Origin: Nocardioides dokdonensis FR1436
GTDB lineage: Bacteria; Actinomycetota; Actinomycetes; Propionibacteriales; Nocardioidaceae
Reading direction: 5' to 3'
Assembly: GCF_001653335.1 (NCBI RefSeq)
Contig: NZ_CP015079.1
Span: 2,542,001 to 2,606,000, forward strand
Length of the DNA stretch: 64,000 nt
Shown here piece by piece: positions 52,126-61,559 of the stretch. Numbering within the stretch: the stretch's first letter is position 1; every line of letters starts with the position of its first letter. The notes beneath the pieces were generated by a model. The model was not told where the DNA came from and made no database searches. It saw only the letters and a list, made by a program, of their open reading frames with translations. A program made the position numbers and the translations under genes.

Positions 52126-52131
52126 TAGGGT
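52126..52131 (+). promoter_or_regulatory. -10 element of leuC
   Basis: TAGGGT, followed by a ~45-nt leader with GGAG 7 nt before the leuC ATG at 52181. This is a conventional, not leaderless, start. Confidence 0.5.
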
Positions 52132-52180
52132 TCCTCCTGTCGCAACGACGTCCACGAACCCGTCATGAATGGAGCACGTC

Positions 52181-53581
52181 ATGGGCAGGACCCTGTCGGA
52201 GAAGGTGTGGGACGAGCATGTCGTCCGCTCGACCGCGGGAGAGCCGGACCTGCTCTACATCGACCTCCACCTCATCCACGAGGTCACCTCGCCGCAGGCC
52301 TTCGACGGTCTGCGCCTGGCCGGTCGCCCGGTGCGTCGTCCCGACCTCACGCTGGCCACTGAGGACCACAACGTCCCGACCCTCGACTGGGACAAGCCGA
52401 TCGCGGACCCCGTGTCGCGCACCCAGGTCGAGACCCTGCGGCGCAACGCCGAGGAGTTCGGCGTGCGCCTGCACCCCCTGGGCGACATCGACCAGGGCAT
52501 CGTGCACGTCGTCGGCCCGCAGCTGGGCCTGACCCAGCCGGGCATGACGATCGTCTGCGGCGACAGCCACACCAGCACCCACGGCGCCTTCGGCGCCATC
52601 GCGTTCGGCATCGGCACCTCCGAGGTCGAGCACGTCCTCGCCACCCAGACCCTGATGCAGGCCAAGCCCAAGACGATGGCGGTCACCATCAACGGCAGCC
52701 TCTCCGAGGGCGTCACCGCCAAGGACATGGTGCTGAACCTGATCGCCCACACCGGCACCGGTGGCGGGCAGGGCTACATCGTCGAGTACCGCGGCCAGGC
52801 CATCGAGGAGCTCTCGATGGAGGCCCGGATGACGGTGTGCAACATGAGCATCGAGTGGGGCGCCAAGGCGGGCCTGATCGCTCCCGACCAGACGACCTTC
52901 GACTACATCGAGGGCCGCCCCGAGGCGCCCAAGGGCGCCGACTGGGACGCGGCCGTCGAGCACTGGACGAGCCTGCGCAGCGACGACGACGCGACGTACG
53001 ACGCCGAGATCGTGCTGGACGCCTCCACGATGACGCCGTTCGTCACCTGGGGCACCAATCCCGGCCAGGGCGTCCCCCTGGGGGCCTCGGTGCCGCACCC
53101 GGACGACTTCGACGAGCCGTCGGACCGCGTCGCCGCGGAAAAGGCGCTCACCTACATGCAGCTGGTCGCCGGCACGCCGATGCGCGAGGTCAGCGTCGAC
53201 ACCGTCTTCATCGGCTCCTGCACCAACGGACGCATCGAGGACCTGCGGCTGGCGGCCGAGGTCATCCAGGGCCGCACCGTGGCCGCGGACACCCGTCTGC
53301 TCGTCGTCCCCGGCTCGGTCCGGGTCCGCCTGCAGGCCGAGGCCGAGGGGCTCGACGTCATCTTCAAGGAGGCCGGCGGGGAGTGGCGCGGAGCGGGCTG
53401 CTCGATGTGCCTGGGCATGAACCCCGACACGCTGGCCCCGGGTGAGCGCAGCGCGTCCACCTCGAACCGCAACTTCGAGGGCCGGCAGGGCAAGGGCGGG
53501 CTGACCCACCTCGTCTCCGTGCCCGTCGCTGCCGCGACCGCCGTGCGCGGCACCCTGTCCTCGCCCGCGGACCTGGACTGA
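52181..53581 (+). CDS. leuC: 3-isopropylmalate dehydratase large subunit
   Basis: 466 aa from the ATG at 52181 ([13 protein letters not shown]), chosen because GGAG lies 7 nt upstream; an ATG at 52169 adds MEHV. The [4Fe-4S] Cys residues appear in GSCTNGR and [29 protein letters not shown] is the aconitase signature. It forms the heterodimer with LeuD. Under the LtbR-type regulator. Confidence 0.96.
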   Translation: MGRTLSEKVWDEHVVRSTAGEPDLLYIDLHLIHEVTSPQAFDGLRLAGRPVRRPDLTLATEDHNVPTLDWDKPIADPVSRTQVETLRRNAEEFGVRLHPLGDIDQGIVHVVGPQLGLTQPGMTIVCGDSHTSTHGAFGAIAFGIGTSEVEHVLATQTLMQAKPKTMAVTINGSLSEGVTAKDMVLNLIAHTGTGGGQGYIVEYRGQAIEELSMEARMTVCNMSIEWGAKAGLIAPDQTTFDYIEGRPEAPKGADWDAAVEHWTSLRSDDDATYDAEIVLDASTMTPFVTWGTNPGQGVPLGASVPHPDDFDEPSDRVAAEKALTYMQLVAGTPMREVSVDTVFIGSCTNGRIEDLRLAAEVIQGRTVAADTRLLVVPGSVRVRLQAEAEGLDVIFKEAGGEWRGAGCSMCLGMNPDTLAPGERSASTSNRNFEGRQGKGGLTHLVSVPVAAATAVRGTLSSPADLD

Positions 53582-53591
53582 GACGAGAGAG

Positions 53592-54203
53592 ATGACCATG
53601 GACAAGTTCACCAGCCACACCGGCATCGGCGTCCCCCTGCGACGCAGCAACGTCGACACCGACCAGATCATCCCCGCGGTCTACCTCAAGCGCGTCACCC
53701 GCACCGGCTTCGAGGACGGTCTCTTCGCCGCCTGGCGCAACGACCCCGAGTTCGTGCTCAACGACCCGGTCTACTCGCAGGGCACCGTGCTGGTCGCGGG
53801 CCCCGACTTCGGCACCGGCTCCTCGCGTGAGCACGCCGTGTGGGCCCTGCAGAACTACGGCTTCAGGGCCGTCATCTCGTCGCGCTTCGCCGACATCTTC
53901 CGGAGCAACTCCGGCAAGGCCGGCCTGCTGGCAGCCCAGGTGGACGAGAAGGTCCTGCAGCAGCTGTGGGACCTCCTGGACTCGGACCCCGGAGCCGCGA
54001 TCACCGTCGACCTCGAGTCGCGGACCGTGCGTGCCGGTGAGGGTGCGGACGCCATCGAGGAGTCCTTCGACATCGACGACTACACCCGGTGGCGCCTGCT
54101 CGAGGGCCTCGACGACGTCGGCATCACGCTGAGCCACGACGAGCTGATCGGCTCCTTCGAGAAGGACCGTCCGGCCTGGAAGCCGGTCACGATCCACTCC
54201 TGA
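53592..54203 (+). CDS. leuD: 3-isopropylmalate dehydratase small subunit
   Basis: 203 aa swivel domain. [28 protein letters not shown] and [37 protein letters not shown] are the LeuD signatures. It starts 10 nt after leuC and is cotranscribed. Confidence 0.96.
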   Translation: MTMDKFTSHTGIGVPLRRSNVDTDQIIPAVYLKRVTRTGFEDGLFAAWRNDPEFVLNDPVYSQGTVLVAGPDFGTGSSREHAVWALQNYGFRAVISSRFADIFRSNSGKAGLLAAQVDEKVLQQLWDLLDSDPGAAITVDLESRTVRAGEGADAIEESFDIDDYTRWRLLEGLDDVGITLSHDELIGSFEKDRPAWKPVTIHS

Positions 54204-54262
54204 GCGGTCTGGTTCTCCAGCGCTTTCCCGGCGTGGTCGTTGTGGCGCAGCCCACATTTCCC

Positions 54263-54268
54263 TACCGT
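54263..54268 (+). promoter_or_regulatory. -10 candidate of hupB
   Basis: TACCGT in the leuD-hupB gap, leaving a ~50-nt leader with AAGGGG 8 nt before the hupB GTG. Confidence 0.35.
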
Positions 54269-54324
54269 GCTTGGAACATCGCGCAGCGTGCCTCGCTGTC
54301 GAGGTCAGGTGAAGGGGAACCGGA

Positions 54325-55122
54325 GTGAACAAGTCTCAGCTCATCGACGCGCTCGCAGCGCGCTACGAGGGGAACAGGAAGGCGGCCGCGCACGCGCTCG
54401 AGTCGGTCCTCGACACGATCACGCGTGAGGTCTCGAAGGGCGAGAAGGTCGCCATCACCGGCTTCGGCTCCTTCGAGAAGCGCATCAGGGACGCTCGCTG
54501 GGTGCGCAACCCGCGCACCGGCGAGAAGATCAAGGCCAAGAAGACCGCCGTCCCGAAGTTCACCCCGGGCGCGAATCTGAAGGGCGTCGTCTCGGGGGCC
54601 AAGAAGCTGCCGAAGCTCACCGTCGCGGCCGCGACGGCCCCGGCGGCGATGGCGGCCGGAGCGGTCAAGAAGGCCACCCCGGGTGGTCGCGCGACTGCGA
54701 AGAAGGCACCTGCCACGAAGGCGTCCACCACGACGTCGGCACCGGCCAAGAAGTCCGCGGCCAAGAAGGCGCCCGCCAAGAAGGCGCCTGCCAAGAAGGC
54801 CCCCGCGAAGAAGGCTGCTGCCGCGAAGGCCCCGGCCAAGAAGGCTCCCGCGAAGAAGGCGCCGGCGAAGAAGGCTGCTGCCACGAAGGCCCCGGCCAAG
54901 AAGGCTCCTGCGAAGAAGGCGACTGCCACCAAGACGGCAGCGAAGAAGGCGCCGGCAAAGCAGGCGCCGGCGAAGAAGGCTGCTGCCACCAAGGCTCCCG
55001 CCAAGAAGGCCCCGGCGAAGAAGGCCCCGGCCAAGAAGGCCGCGAGCAGCAACGGCTCGTCCAGCACCACCTCGTCCAGCACCACCTCGTCGGGCAACGG
55101 GGGCTCGTCCTCGTCGTCCTGA
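54325..55122 (+). CDS. hupB: Histone-like DNA-binding protein HupB with Lys/Ala-rich tail
   Basis: 265 aa. Residues 1-90 are the HU domain ([44 protein letters not shown]). From about 100 to 250 the protein is a tail of [14 protein letters not shown] repeats, H1-like, ending in a Ser-rich stretch. This architecture matches actinobacterial HupB/HupS. It binds DNA broadly, compacts the nucleoid and can be acetylated on lysines. Located directly after leuD, as in Mycobacterium. The reverse strand of the tail mimics a hydrophobic ORF; that is a composition artefact. Confidence 0.95.
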   Translation: MNKSQLIDALAARYEGNRKAAAHALESVLDTITREVSKGEKVAITGFGSFEKRIRDARWVRNPRTGEKIKAKKTAVPKFTPGANLKGVVSGAKKLPKLTVAAATAPAAMAAGAVKKATPGGRATAKKAPATKASTTTSAPAKKSAAKKAPAKKAPAKKAPAKKAAAAKAPAKKAPAKKAPAKKAAATKAPAKKAPAKKATATKTAAKKAPAKQAPAKKAAATKAPAKKAPAKKAPAKKAASSNGSSSTTSSSTTSSGNGGSSSSS

Positions 55123-55133
55123 CCAGGAAGGGC

Positions 55134-55832
55134 TCAGAACAGGCGGAGGGCCGCCACGACCTCGGTCGTGCGCGGCCCCAGCCCGAGGGCGACGGCCGCC
55201 TGCAGGTCGACCAGGTCGTCGACGTCGTGGCGCAGGGTGAGCGGCGCGTCCGCGAGCTCCGCGCAGCCGGCGTCGAGGTGGGCGTGGCGCGACGGGCCGC
55301 CGTACCTCGGCTCGAACGACGCGTGCGGTGCGGCGTAGAGGGTGGTGCCCACGCCGGCGGCGTCGGGGACGAAGGCCGCGGCGGGTGCGCCGGGCGCGCC
55401 GATCCTCGCCAGTGCGGTCGCGAGGTCGGCGGCCCGCAGGGACGGCAGGTCCGCGCACAGGGCGACCGGGCGCAGGTCGGGCCAGCGTCGTCGCGCCTCG
55501 GCGGCGCTCTGGCGCAGCGTGGCGTTGAGGTCCCCCGACGCGCCGTCGGGCAGGCAGCTGGCACCCAGGGCGCCCAGCGAGGCGGCGAAGCCCGCGTCGT
55601 CGGTCACCACCAGCACCCGCGCCACGCCCGGCGCCGCGAGGCAGGCTGCGACCGTGTCGAGCGCGAAGGCAGCGGCCAGCTCGCGCCGTGCGTCGTCGTC
55701 GAGGCCCAGCAACCGCGACTTGCCGCGGGCGGGCGGCTTCACGGGCACCAGCACGACCCACTCCCCGGCCGGGTGCGGGACCGGGGGCTGCTCGTCGTCG
55801 GGGGAGGGGGCGGCGTGCTCATCGCGGTGCAT
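55134..55832 (-). CDS. cofC: 2-phospho-L-lactate/PEP guanylyltransferase (CofC/FbiD)
   Basis: 232 aa. The nucleotidyltransferase fold opens with [17 protein letters not shown] (GTP-binding), and has [32 protein letters not shown] with the metal Asp. It activates phosphoenolpyruvate or 2-phospholactate for coenzyme F420. Its presence implies F420 use and explains PPOX-type enzymes. Convergent with hupB, divergent from plsC. The start is uncertain: ATG 55832 has GAGAGG directly adjacent. Confidence 0.85.
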   Translation of the reverse strand: MHRDEHAAPSPDDEQPPVPHPAGEWVVLVPVKPPARGKSRLLGLDDDARRELAAAFALDTVAACLAAPGVARVLVVTDDAGFAASLGALGASCLPDGASGDLNATLRQSAAEARRRWPDLRPVALCADLPSLRAADLATALARIGAPGAPAAAFVPDAAGVGTTLYAAPHASFEPRYGGPSRHAHLDAGCAELADAPLTLRHDVDDLVDLQAAVALGLGPRTTEVVAALRLF

Positions 55833-55931
55833 CCTCTCAGGCGTCGCTGCCCGCGGTGGAGGACGGCTGCTAGTAGCCTGCAGATCGACGTCGCGGGCGG
55901 CCCGCTCCGACACGGGAGACGAGGGAGTCGT

Positions 55932-56687
55932 GTGAGCGTTCGCGAGGTGCAGGAACCCCGCGGTTGGGCGTGGCGGATCGCGGTGGCGATCGTGAAACCG
56001 CCGCTGCTGGCCACGACCCGTCCGGACTGGCGCGGCGGCGAGCACATCCCCGCCTCAGGCGGCTTCGTGCTCGTGCTCAACCACATCTCGCACGTCGACC
56101 CCTTCACGGCGGCTCACCTGGTCCACGGCCACGGGCGGCTCCCGCGCTACCTCGCCAAGGCGGACCTCTTCAAGCACCCGCTGCTGCGCCGCTTCCTCCA
56201 CGCGCTCGGTCAGATCCCGGTGCACCGCGCGAGCAGCACGGCCGCCGGGGCGTACGCCGCCGCGGTCGCGGCCGTGCGCCGCGGCGAGTGCGTCGTGGTC
56301 TACCCCGAGGGCACCATCACCCGCGACCCCGGGCTGTGGCCGATGCGCGGCAAGTCCGGCGCGGCCCGGATCGCGCTCGCGACCGGTTGCCCGGTGGTCC
56401 CGGTCGGCCAGTGGGGCGCCCAGCACCTGCTGGCGCCGTACGCCAAGCGGCCGCACCTCCTGCCCCCGCGCAAGCGGATCTCGATGCTGGTCGGCGAGCC
56501 GGTCGACCTGTCGGACCTCGTCACCGACCCGGGGGCGCCGACGTCCCCCGCGGCCGTCTCGGCGGCGACGGACCGGATCATGGCCCGGATCACCGGGCTC
56601 GTCGAGCAGATCCGCGGCGAGCAGGCTCCCGCTGAACGCTTCGACATGCGCCGCATGCACGACCACGACCGGAAGGACTCCGCATGA
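55932..56687 (+). CDS. plsC: 1-acyl-sn-glycerol-3-phosphate acyltransferase
   Basis: 251 aa. The HX4D motif is NHISHVDP (His51, Asp56), followed by the PEGT block [10 protein letters not shown] and GVALAT-like GCPVVPVG. It acylates lysophosphatidic acid in phospholipid synthesis at the membrane. GTG at 55932 follows GAGGGAG. The end overlaps gpsA (ATGA), linking G3P supply and acylation. Confidence 0.88.
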   Translation: MSVREVQEPRGWAWRIAVAIVKPPLLATTRPDWRGGEHIPASGGFVLVLNHISHVDPFTAAHLVHGHGRLPRYLAKADLFKHPLLRRFLHALGQIPVHRASSTAAGAYAAAVAAVRRGECVVVYPEGTITRDPGLWPMRGKSGAARIALATGCPVVPVGQWGAQHLLAPYAKRPHLLPPRKRISMLVGEPVDLSDLVTDPGAPTSPAAVSAATDRIMARITGLVEQIRGEQAPAERFDMRRMHDHDRKDSA

Positions 56688-57700
56688 CCTCCGCACCGCA
56701 CGGCAAGGTGGCCGTCTTCAGTGCAGGTTCCTGGGGGACCGCCTTCTCGATCGTGCTGGCCGACGCCGGCAACGACGTCACCCTGTGGGCGCGGCGTCCC
56801 GAGGTCGCCGACGCCATCAACGCCCGGCACGAGAACGTCGACTACCTGCCCGGCATCGAGCTGCCGCCGAACGTCGACGCGACCACCGACGCCGAGAAGG
56901 CGCTGCACGGCGCCGACGTGGTCGTGCTGGCCACGCCGTCGCAGACGCTGCGCGAGAACCTCACCGAGTGGGCGCCCCACATCGAGGACGACGCGGTCAT
57001 CGTCTCGCTGATGAAGGGCGTCGAGCTCGGCAGCCTGAACCGGATGAGCGAGGTGATCCACCAGGTCACCGGCGCCGGTCCGGAGCGCATCGCCGTCATC
57101 AGTGGACCCAACCTCGCCAAGGAGATCGCGCGCCGCGAGCCTGCGGCCTCCGTGGTGGCCTGCGCCGACGAGGAGGTCGCCAAGCGCCTCCAGCAGCGCT
57201 GCCACTCGCCGGCGTTCCGGCCCTACACCTCGGTCGACGTGCTGGGCTGCGAGCTCGGTGGCGCCTACAAGAACGTCGTCGGCCTCGCGGTCGGCATGGC
57301 GGTCGGCCTGGGCTTCGGTGACAACACCACCGCCTCGATCATCACCCGCGGCCTCGCCGAGACCGCCCGGCTCGCGATGAAGCTGGGCGCCAACCCGCTG
57401 ACCCTGATGGGCCTGGCCGGCCTCGGCGACCTCGTGGCCACCTGCTCCTCGCCGCTCTCGCGCAACCGCTCGTTCGGCGAGAAGCTGGGTCAGGGCATGA
57501 CCACCGAGGAGATCTACGCCAGCACCCGCCAGGTCGCGGAGGGTGCGAAGTCGTGCTCGTCGCTGCGGGCGCTCGCCGAGCAGTACGGCTGCGACGCCCC
57601 GGTCGCGCGGTACGTCGACGAGGTCGTCGCCGGCACCATGACCGCCCAGGACATGATGGACGCCGTCCTGGCGCGGGACACGAAGGCTGAGACTGACTGA
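56684..57700 (+). CDS. gpsA: NAD(P)-dependent glycerol-3-phosphate dehydrogenase
   Basis: 338 aa. The Rossmann motif is [18 protein letters not shown] (residues about 10-27), [15 protein letters not shown] is the substrate region, and [27 protein letters not shown] carries the catalytic Lys and signature. It makes sn-glycerol-3-phosphate for lipids. Coupled to plsC. As in Mycobacterium, it follows cofC. Confidence 0.95.
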   Translation: MTSAPHGKVAVFSAGSWGTAFSIVLADAGNDVTLWARRPEVADAINARHENVDYLPGIELPPNVDATTDAEKALHGADVVVLATPSQTLRENLTEWAPHIEDDAVIVSLMKGVELGSLNRMSEVIHQVTGAGPERIAVISGPNLAKEIARREPAASVVACADEEVAKRLQQRCHSPAFRPYTSVDVLGCELGGAYKNVVGLAVGMAVGLGFGDNTTASIITRGLAETARLAMKLGANPLTLMGLAGLGDLVATCSSPLSRNRSFGEKLGQGMTTEEIYASTRQVAEGAKSCSSLRALAEQYGCDAPVARYVDEVVAGTMTAQDMMDAVLARDTKAETD

Positions 57701-57710
57701 GCGCGCAGCG

Positions 57711-58637
57711 TCAGGGGTGCGTCACCTCTGCGCACCCGGCGCCGTGGTCCTGCTCCAACCGCTTGCCGATCGCGCCGGTGTCGAAGAAGCAGTCACCGTC
57801 GCTGATCGACGCGAGCAGCGTCCGACCGCTCTGCACGTCGTACCACGCGTCCTGGACCCCACCGAGCGACCGGAGGTGCCGGCCCACGACGGCTGAGGCC
57901 TCCTCGGGTGACGTGTCGGCGGGCAGCCGCACCTCCGCGAAGTCGTCGTACAGGCGGACCGTGGCGCCGTCGGGGAGGCCGTCGCCGAGCTCGTCGAAGA
58001 GGGCGAGCACCTCGGTGCCGGGGAACGCCTCGTCAGCACTGACCAGCCATCCGGACCGGCCGCCGCTCTGCACGCGCCAGCCGGCGTCCGGGATGTCGGC
58101 GTGCTCCGTCTCGAGCGTCGCGAGCTTCTCCAGCACGCTCTCGCGGCCCGGCTCCTCGACCGCCACGCTGAAGGTGGTGAACACGTGTGGCTCCTTCGAG
58201 ACGTCCTGGGTGTTGATGTCCGCGCGGACCTTCCCGCCGGGCAGCACGGCGACGGCCTGCACGGCGGCCTCCTGGACCGCAGTGACGTCCGCCTCCGGCT
58301 CGAAGCTGCGCAGGTGCAGGACGTCACCACCGACCCGGACGTCCAGGTCGCCCTCCTCGGCGCGGTGGGTGTCGGCGAAGGCGGCGTAGGTCGTGGCGAC
58401 GACCTCGGTGACCTGGTCGGCGTCGGCATCCTTCGACATCGCGACCTGCAGCTGCAGCTTGCCGGAGTCGAGGGTCACCGGCTCCGTGTAGTCGAGGGTC
58501 GCCTTCGAGACCCCGGGCAGTGCCGCCAGCTGGTCGCGCAGGGCCTCGGCGTCGCTCTGGTGGCTCGGCCCCGCGCAGGCGGCGAGCAACGGCAAGGAGA
58601 GGGCGGCGAGGCCCACGAGCACAGCGGTGCGTGTCAT
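57711..58637 (-). CDS. Predicted lipoprotein of unknown function
   Basis: 308 aa. The lipobox LLAACAG follows MTRTAVLVGLAALSLP. Two similar halves, each with a beta-alpha pattern (VSKATLDYTEPVTLDSGKLQ and later VRLYDDFAEVRLPAD), suggest a duplicated small domain. No enzyme motif. It ends 10 nt after gpsA, convergent; divergent from the DUF222 remnant. Confidence 0.72.
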   Translation of the reverse strand: MTRTAVLVGLAALSLPLLAACAGPSHQSDAEALRDQLAALPGVSKATLDYTEPVTLDSGKLQLQVAMSKDADADQVTEVVATTYAAFADTHRAEEGDLDVRVGGDVLHLRSFEPEADVTAVQEAAVQAVAVLPGGKVRADINTQDVSKEPHVFTTFSVAVEEPGRESVLEKLATLETEHADIPDAGWRVQSGGRSGWLVSADEAFPGTEVLALFDELGDGLPDGATVRLYDDFAEVRLPADTSPEEASAVVGRHLRSLGGVQDAWYDVQSGRTLLASISDGDCFFDTGAIGKRLEQDHGAGCAEVTHP

Positions 58638-58669
58638 GGCTGCAGCCTGGCCTGTCGGCGTCGGTGTGC

Positions 58670-58980
58670 GCGTGAGTCGGCGTACTCAACGGGCTGTCCA
58701 CAGATCCACCACCCCTGAGCTGGGGCACTGCGACACCGCCGGCGCGGTCCTCGCCCACGCCCGCTCCTCACGCGCAGCCCGCGACCGGGCCGCGGTCGAC
58801 CTGTACGAGGCCACCGTGGCGTGGGCCGTCATGCACTCCACTTTCGACGACCGTCAGGCGGCCGTGCTGCCCGGCACCGACATGATGATCGAGCTCGCCG
58901 GTCTCGGAGCCCCGAAGGTCAGTAGCGAAGCGGTGCCCGCTCTTCGGCATTATGCACAGGATCGGGGCGGTCGCTCATGA
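58670..58980 (+). pseudogene. N-terminal fragment of a DUF222 protein, interrupted by a mobile element
   Basis: In frame: LGHCDTAGAVLAHARSSRAARDRAA, then DLYEATVAWAVMHSTFDD and VLPGTDMMIELAGLGAPKVSSEAV, the opening of Nocardioides-type DUF222/HNH proteins. After EAVPAL the frame enters the element end at 58950 and stops at 58980. No DUF222 C-terminal half is found right of the element. The start is unclear; in-frame GTG codons lie near 58664-58670. Confidence 0.7.
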
Positions 58981-60219
58981 TGCTTCGCCTTCCGTGAGGC
59001 CGGTGAGGAGCTGGCCGAAGAGGTCGGCGCGGTGGTGTTGGCCCTTCTTCTCGGCGTCGTCGTGCTGGGCCTGGAGTGTGGGTCGGAACTCGATGCTGGT
59101 CTGGAAGAAGCTGCAGTTCTCGCAGATCGACTCGAAGGCGCAGTCCAGCTCGGCGGGGCGGGTGCAGTGGCCGTTGCCGAGGAGTCGGTGGTGCTCGCGG
59201 CGCAGCCGGGCCATTTTGGGTCCGATGGCGTCGGCGGGCAGCGGTTCGGTCTTGGCGTAGAGGGCGTCGACCTGGTCGGTGACGGCGAAGTACTCATCGG
59301 CCACGGTGCGGTTGGCGATCTTGGCGTAGCGCAGCGTCATGTCCATGCTGCGGTGGCCGAGCATCGCTGCGATCGCCTCCAGCGACATGCCGCGGTTGAT
59401 GGCCTGGGTGGCCAGGGTGTGTCGCAGCTGGTGGGGGTGGATGTGCGCCAATCCGGCTGCGGTGCCGGCCTTGTTGATGAACCTGGTGACGGTGTGGCGG
59501 TCCAACGCTCGCCCGTTCTCCCGGGGCAGCAGCAGCGGGTGTTCGGCGGGCACGTGAGCGGTGCGGTACTGCTCGATGAGAACCACCAGGTGTGGGTGCA
59601 GCGGCAGGTAGCGGTCCTCGCGCAGCTTGCCGACCGGGACGTGCAGCCAGGGTGCGGCGCCGATCTGGACCACCGCGTCGGCAGACAGCGCGGTGAACTC
59701 GCTGACCCGCAGCCCGGTGCGCAGGAGCACCTCGATGGTGACGCGGACCAGCAGCCGGGGCTCGGCCTGGGCGGCGCGGAGCAGCTTCGCGGCCGCGGCA
59801 TCGTCGAGCGCCTTGGGCAACGGATGGTCCTGGCGGGGCAGGTCGCCGGGGAACATCGGCACCCGTGGTGGTGCCTGGTCCCAGCCCCACTCATCGATGC
59901 GGACGAAGAACATCCGCAGTGTGCCGAGCCGGTGTGCCAGGGTCGCGATGGTGACCCGGTCCTTGTTCTGGCCCGGACGGGCCGCCAGCCAGGGCTTGTA
60001 GTCCTCGACGTGGCGCCGGGTGACCTGGGCGATGCTGGTGACCTCCGGGGCGGCCTCGACCAAGTACGCAGCGAACGAGCGCAGCGCCAGGTCGGCGCCA
60101 GCGACGCTGCCTGGGCGCAGCACGCATCCGAGCTGCTCCAGGTAGCGCCGCATCGTGGCCACCACCTGCGGGCGCACGCCCAGCTCCTCCCAGGTCGGCA
60201 GCAGCAGCGGCCCGCTCAC
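58975..60219 (-). CDS. Tyrosine recombinase A of the element
   Basis: 414 aa. An N-terminal SAM-like core-binding domain spans about 15-115. Catalytic residues: Arg171 (LRTGLRVSEF), His263/Arg266 (HPHQLRHTLATQ), His289 (MLGHRSMD) and Tyr298. A C-terminal putative zinc site has Cys352, 360, 366 and 369 (GHCTRPAELDCAFESICENC), a tail found in one class of paired actinobacterial integrases. GTG overlaps the stop of recombinase B. Confidence 0.87.
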   Translation of the reverse strand: MSGPLLLPTWEELGVRPQVVATMRRYLEQLGCVLRPGSVAGADLALRSFAAYLVEAAPEVTSIAQVTRRHVEDYKPWLAARPGQNKDRVTIATLAHRLGTLRMFFVRIDEWGWDQAPPRVPMFPGDLPRQDHPLPKALDDAAAAKLLRAAQAEPRLLVRVTIEVLLRTGLRVSEFTALSADAVVQIGAAPWLHVPVGKLREDRYLPLHPHLVVLIEQYRTAHVPAEHPLLLPRENGRALDRHTVTRFINKAGTAAGLAHIHPHQLRHTLATQAINRGMSLEAIAAMLGHRSMDMTLRYAKIANRTVADEYFAVTDQVDALYAKTEPLPADAIGPKMARLRREHHRLLGNGHCTRPAELDCAFESICENCSFFQTSIEFRPTLQAQHDDAEKKGQHHRADLFGQLLTGLTEGEAS

Positions 60220-61283
60220 CGGGTGCTCCCACCGGTGGGGTCCTGGTGCCCGGCGTAGAGCTGGGCGTCGAGGACCTCAGCGGCCTTGCGGTACTGCGCC
60301 GCGAGCCAGTCATCGGCCAGGTGCAGGTAGATCCGGGTGGACTCGATCGAGGCGTGTCCGGCCTGGGCCTGGACCGCCTCCAGTGCCATCCCGGCCTCGC
60401 GGAGCCGGGTCAGGCAGGTGTGGCGCAGCTCGTGGCAGGTCGCGTGCGCCAACCCTGCCCGCCGCTTGGCGCCGGCGAGGACCTCGTCCAGCCCGCGTAC
60501 CGACAACGCGCGACCGCGGGTGGGCCCCTTGAGGACCACGAAGACCCGGTCGGTGTCCGCATCGGCTGGGCGTTCGGTGTCCAGGTAGGCCGCGAGGGTG
60601 GCGAAGAAGCGCGATGAGACCGGCACCAGCCGCTGGTGGCCGCCCTTGCCGTCGGCGATGAACACCCGCCGTTCCGCGACCCGCAGGTCCTCCAGCCGCA
60701 GCCCCAGGACCTCGCAGCGCCGCAGCCCACCGAACACCATCGCCGCGACCATCGCCCGGTCGCGGTGCGTGCGCAGCGCGGCGGTGAGCTGGTCAACCTC
60801 GAGGGGAGTCAGGATGCGCGGCAACCGACGCGTGCGCCGGGTCAGCGGCACCCCCTGCCCCGGACGCGAGCGTTCCCTCCGCGTGGGCAGACCGCGCGGT
60901 ACCGGGTTCGCGGTGATGTCACCACGAGCCTGCAGATAGGCGAAGAACCCCGAGATGATCGACAACCTCCGCGCCACCGTGCTCATCGACACCCCCACCG
61001 TGCCGTCGTCCTCACCGACCGGCTGCAGCGCCTCGGTGCTGGTGCGACCGGTGCGCTGAGCGGTGATGAAACCGAGCACGTCGCAGGCACGGACCTCGTG
61101 GGCCGGCTTGGCCACCACCGCGAAGAACACCCGCAGGTCATAGGCCGCAGCCAGCACCGTGTTCGGTCTACACCGCCCCTCCAGGAACTCCAGGTAGTCA
61201 TCGACCAGCGGCACCCCGAGCCGGGCCACCACCTGCCCCGACGGCCCTCGAGAACGGATCAGACACGGATCGAGCAGCGACAT
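60216..61283 (-). CDS. Tyrosine recombinase B of the element
   Basis: 355 aa from the ATG at 61283, with GGAGG upstream; the frame extends to 61319 without extra domain. Catalytic residues: Arg188 (FGGLRRCEVLGL), His284/Arg287 (CHELRHTCLT), His310 (AGHASIE), Tyr319. First gene of the pair, so both proteins are translated from one message. Pairs of distinct recombinases act together in Tn554-like elements. Confidence 0.87.
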   Translation of the reverse strand: MSLLDPCLIRSRGPSGQVVARLGVPLVDDYLEFLEGRCRPNTVLAAAYDLRVFFAVVAKPAHEVRACDVLGFITAQRTGRTSTEALQPVGEDDGTVGVSMSTVARRLSIISGFFAYLQARGDITANPVPRGLPTRRERSRPGQGVPLTRRTRRLPRILTPLEVDQLTAALRTHRDRAMVAAMVFGGLRRCEVLGLRLEDLRVAERRVFIADGKGGHQRLVPVSSRFFATLAAYLDTERPADADTDRVFVVLKGPTRGRALSVRGLDEVLAGAKRRAGLAHATCHELRHTCLTRLREAGMALEAVQAQAGHASIESTRIYLHLADDWLAAQYRKAAEVLDAQLYAGHQDPTGGSTR

Positions 61284-61385
61284 CTCGGGGCCTCCAGCTC
61301 CGTCGACAGGCAGCCACAACGGCTGGTCGAAATGTCCTGCTGGATCACGTGCATAACAAGCACGAGCGGATGGTGCGAGGGCTTC

Positions 61386-61471
61386 GTAGTCGGAAGGACC
61401 GAACGGCCTTGGCGTCGACGGGCCCCCGCCTGGCGGCTCCCCCTCGAGGGGTCTTCGGTCCTTCCGGCTAC
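61386..61471. repeat. 86-bp sequence with 18-bp inverted ends
   Basis: GTAGTCGGAAGGACCGAA (61386-61403) and TTCGGTCCTTCCGGCTAC (61454-61471) are inverted with one mismatch. They flank 50 nt with its own small stems. It lies 30 bp right of the mobile element. Could be a miniature element, a recombination site or a terminator; no gene found in 61357-61559. Confidence 0.6.
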
Positions 61472-61559
61472 GGCGCGACCGACCGGGACGGCGACCAGGG
61501 AGCCCTCTGTGTCGACGTGTCCGCTGCGACGAACGTCTGAGACGCGGACCCCGCTCAGG

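Larger units (their letters stand above)
58950..61356 (-). mobile_element. 2.4-kb element with two tyrosine recombinases and 14-bp inverted ends
   Basis: Left end TTATGCACAGGATC (58950-58963); right end is the reverse complement of TTATGCACGTGATC (61343-61356), 12 of 14 identical. Between them are only two overlapping recombinase genes. No target duplication is visible, as expected for tyrosine recombinase transposition. The left end interrupts a DUF222 gene. No cargo. Confidence 0.75.

Noticed and set aside
54363..55097. Long minus-strand ORF opposite hupB encoding a repetitive Ala/Phe/Leu hydrophobic protein
   Set aside because: It is the exact reverse complement of the PAKK-repeat tail of hupB; composition artefact with no ribosome site.
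61349..61540. 63-aa plus-strand ORF right of the transposon
   Set aside because: Begins inside the inverted end and reads through the 86-bp repeat; no gene-like features.
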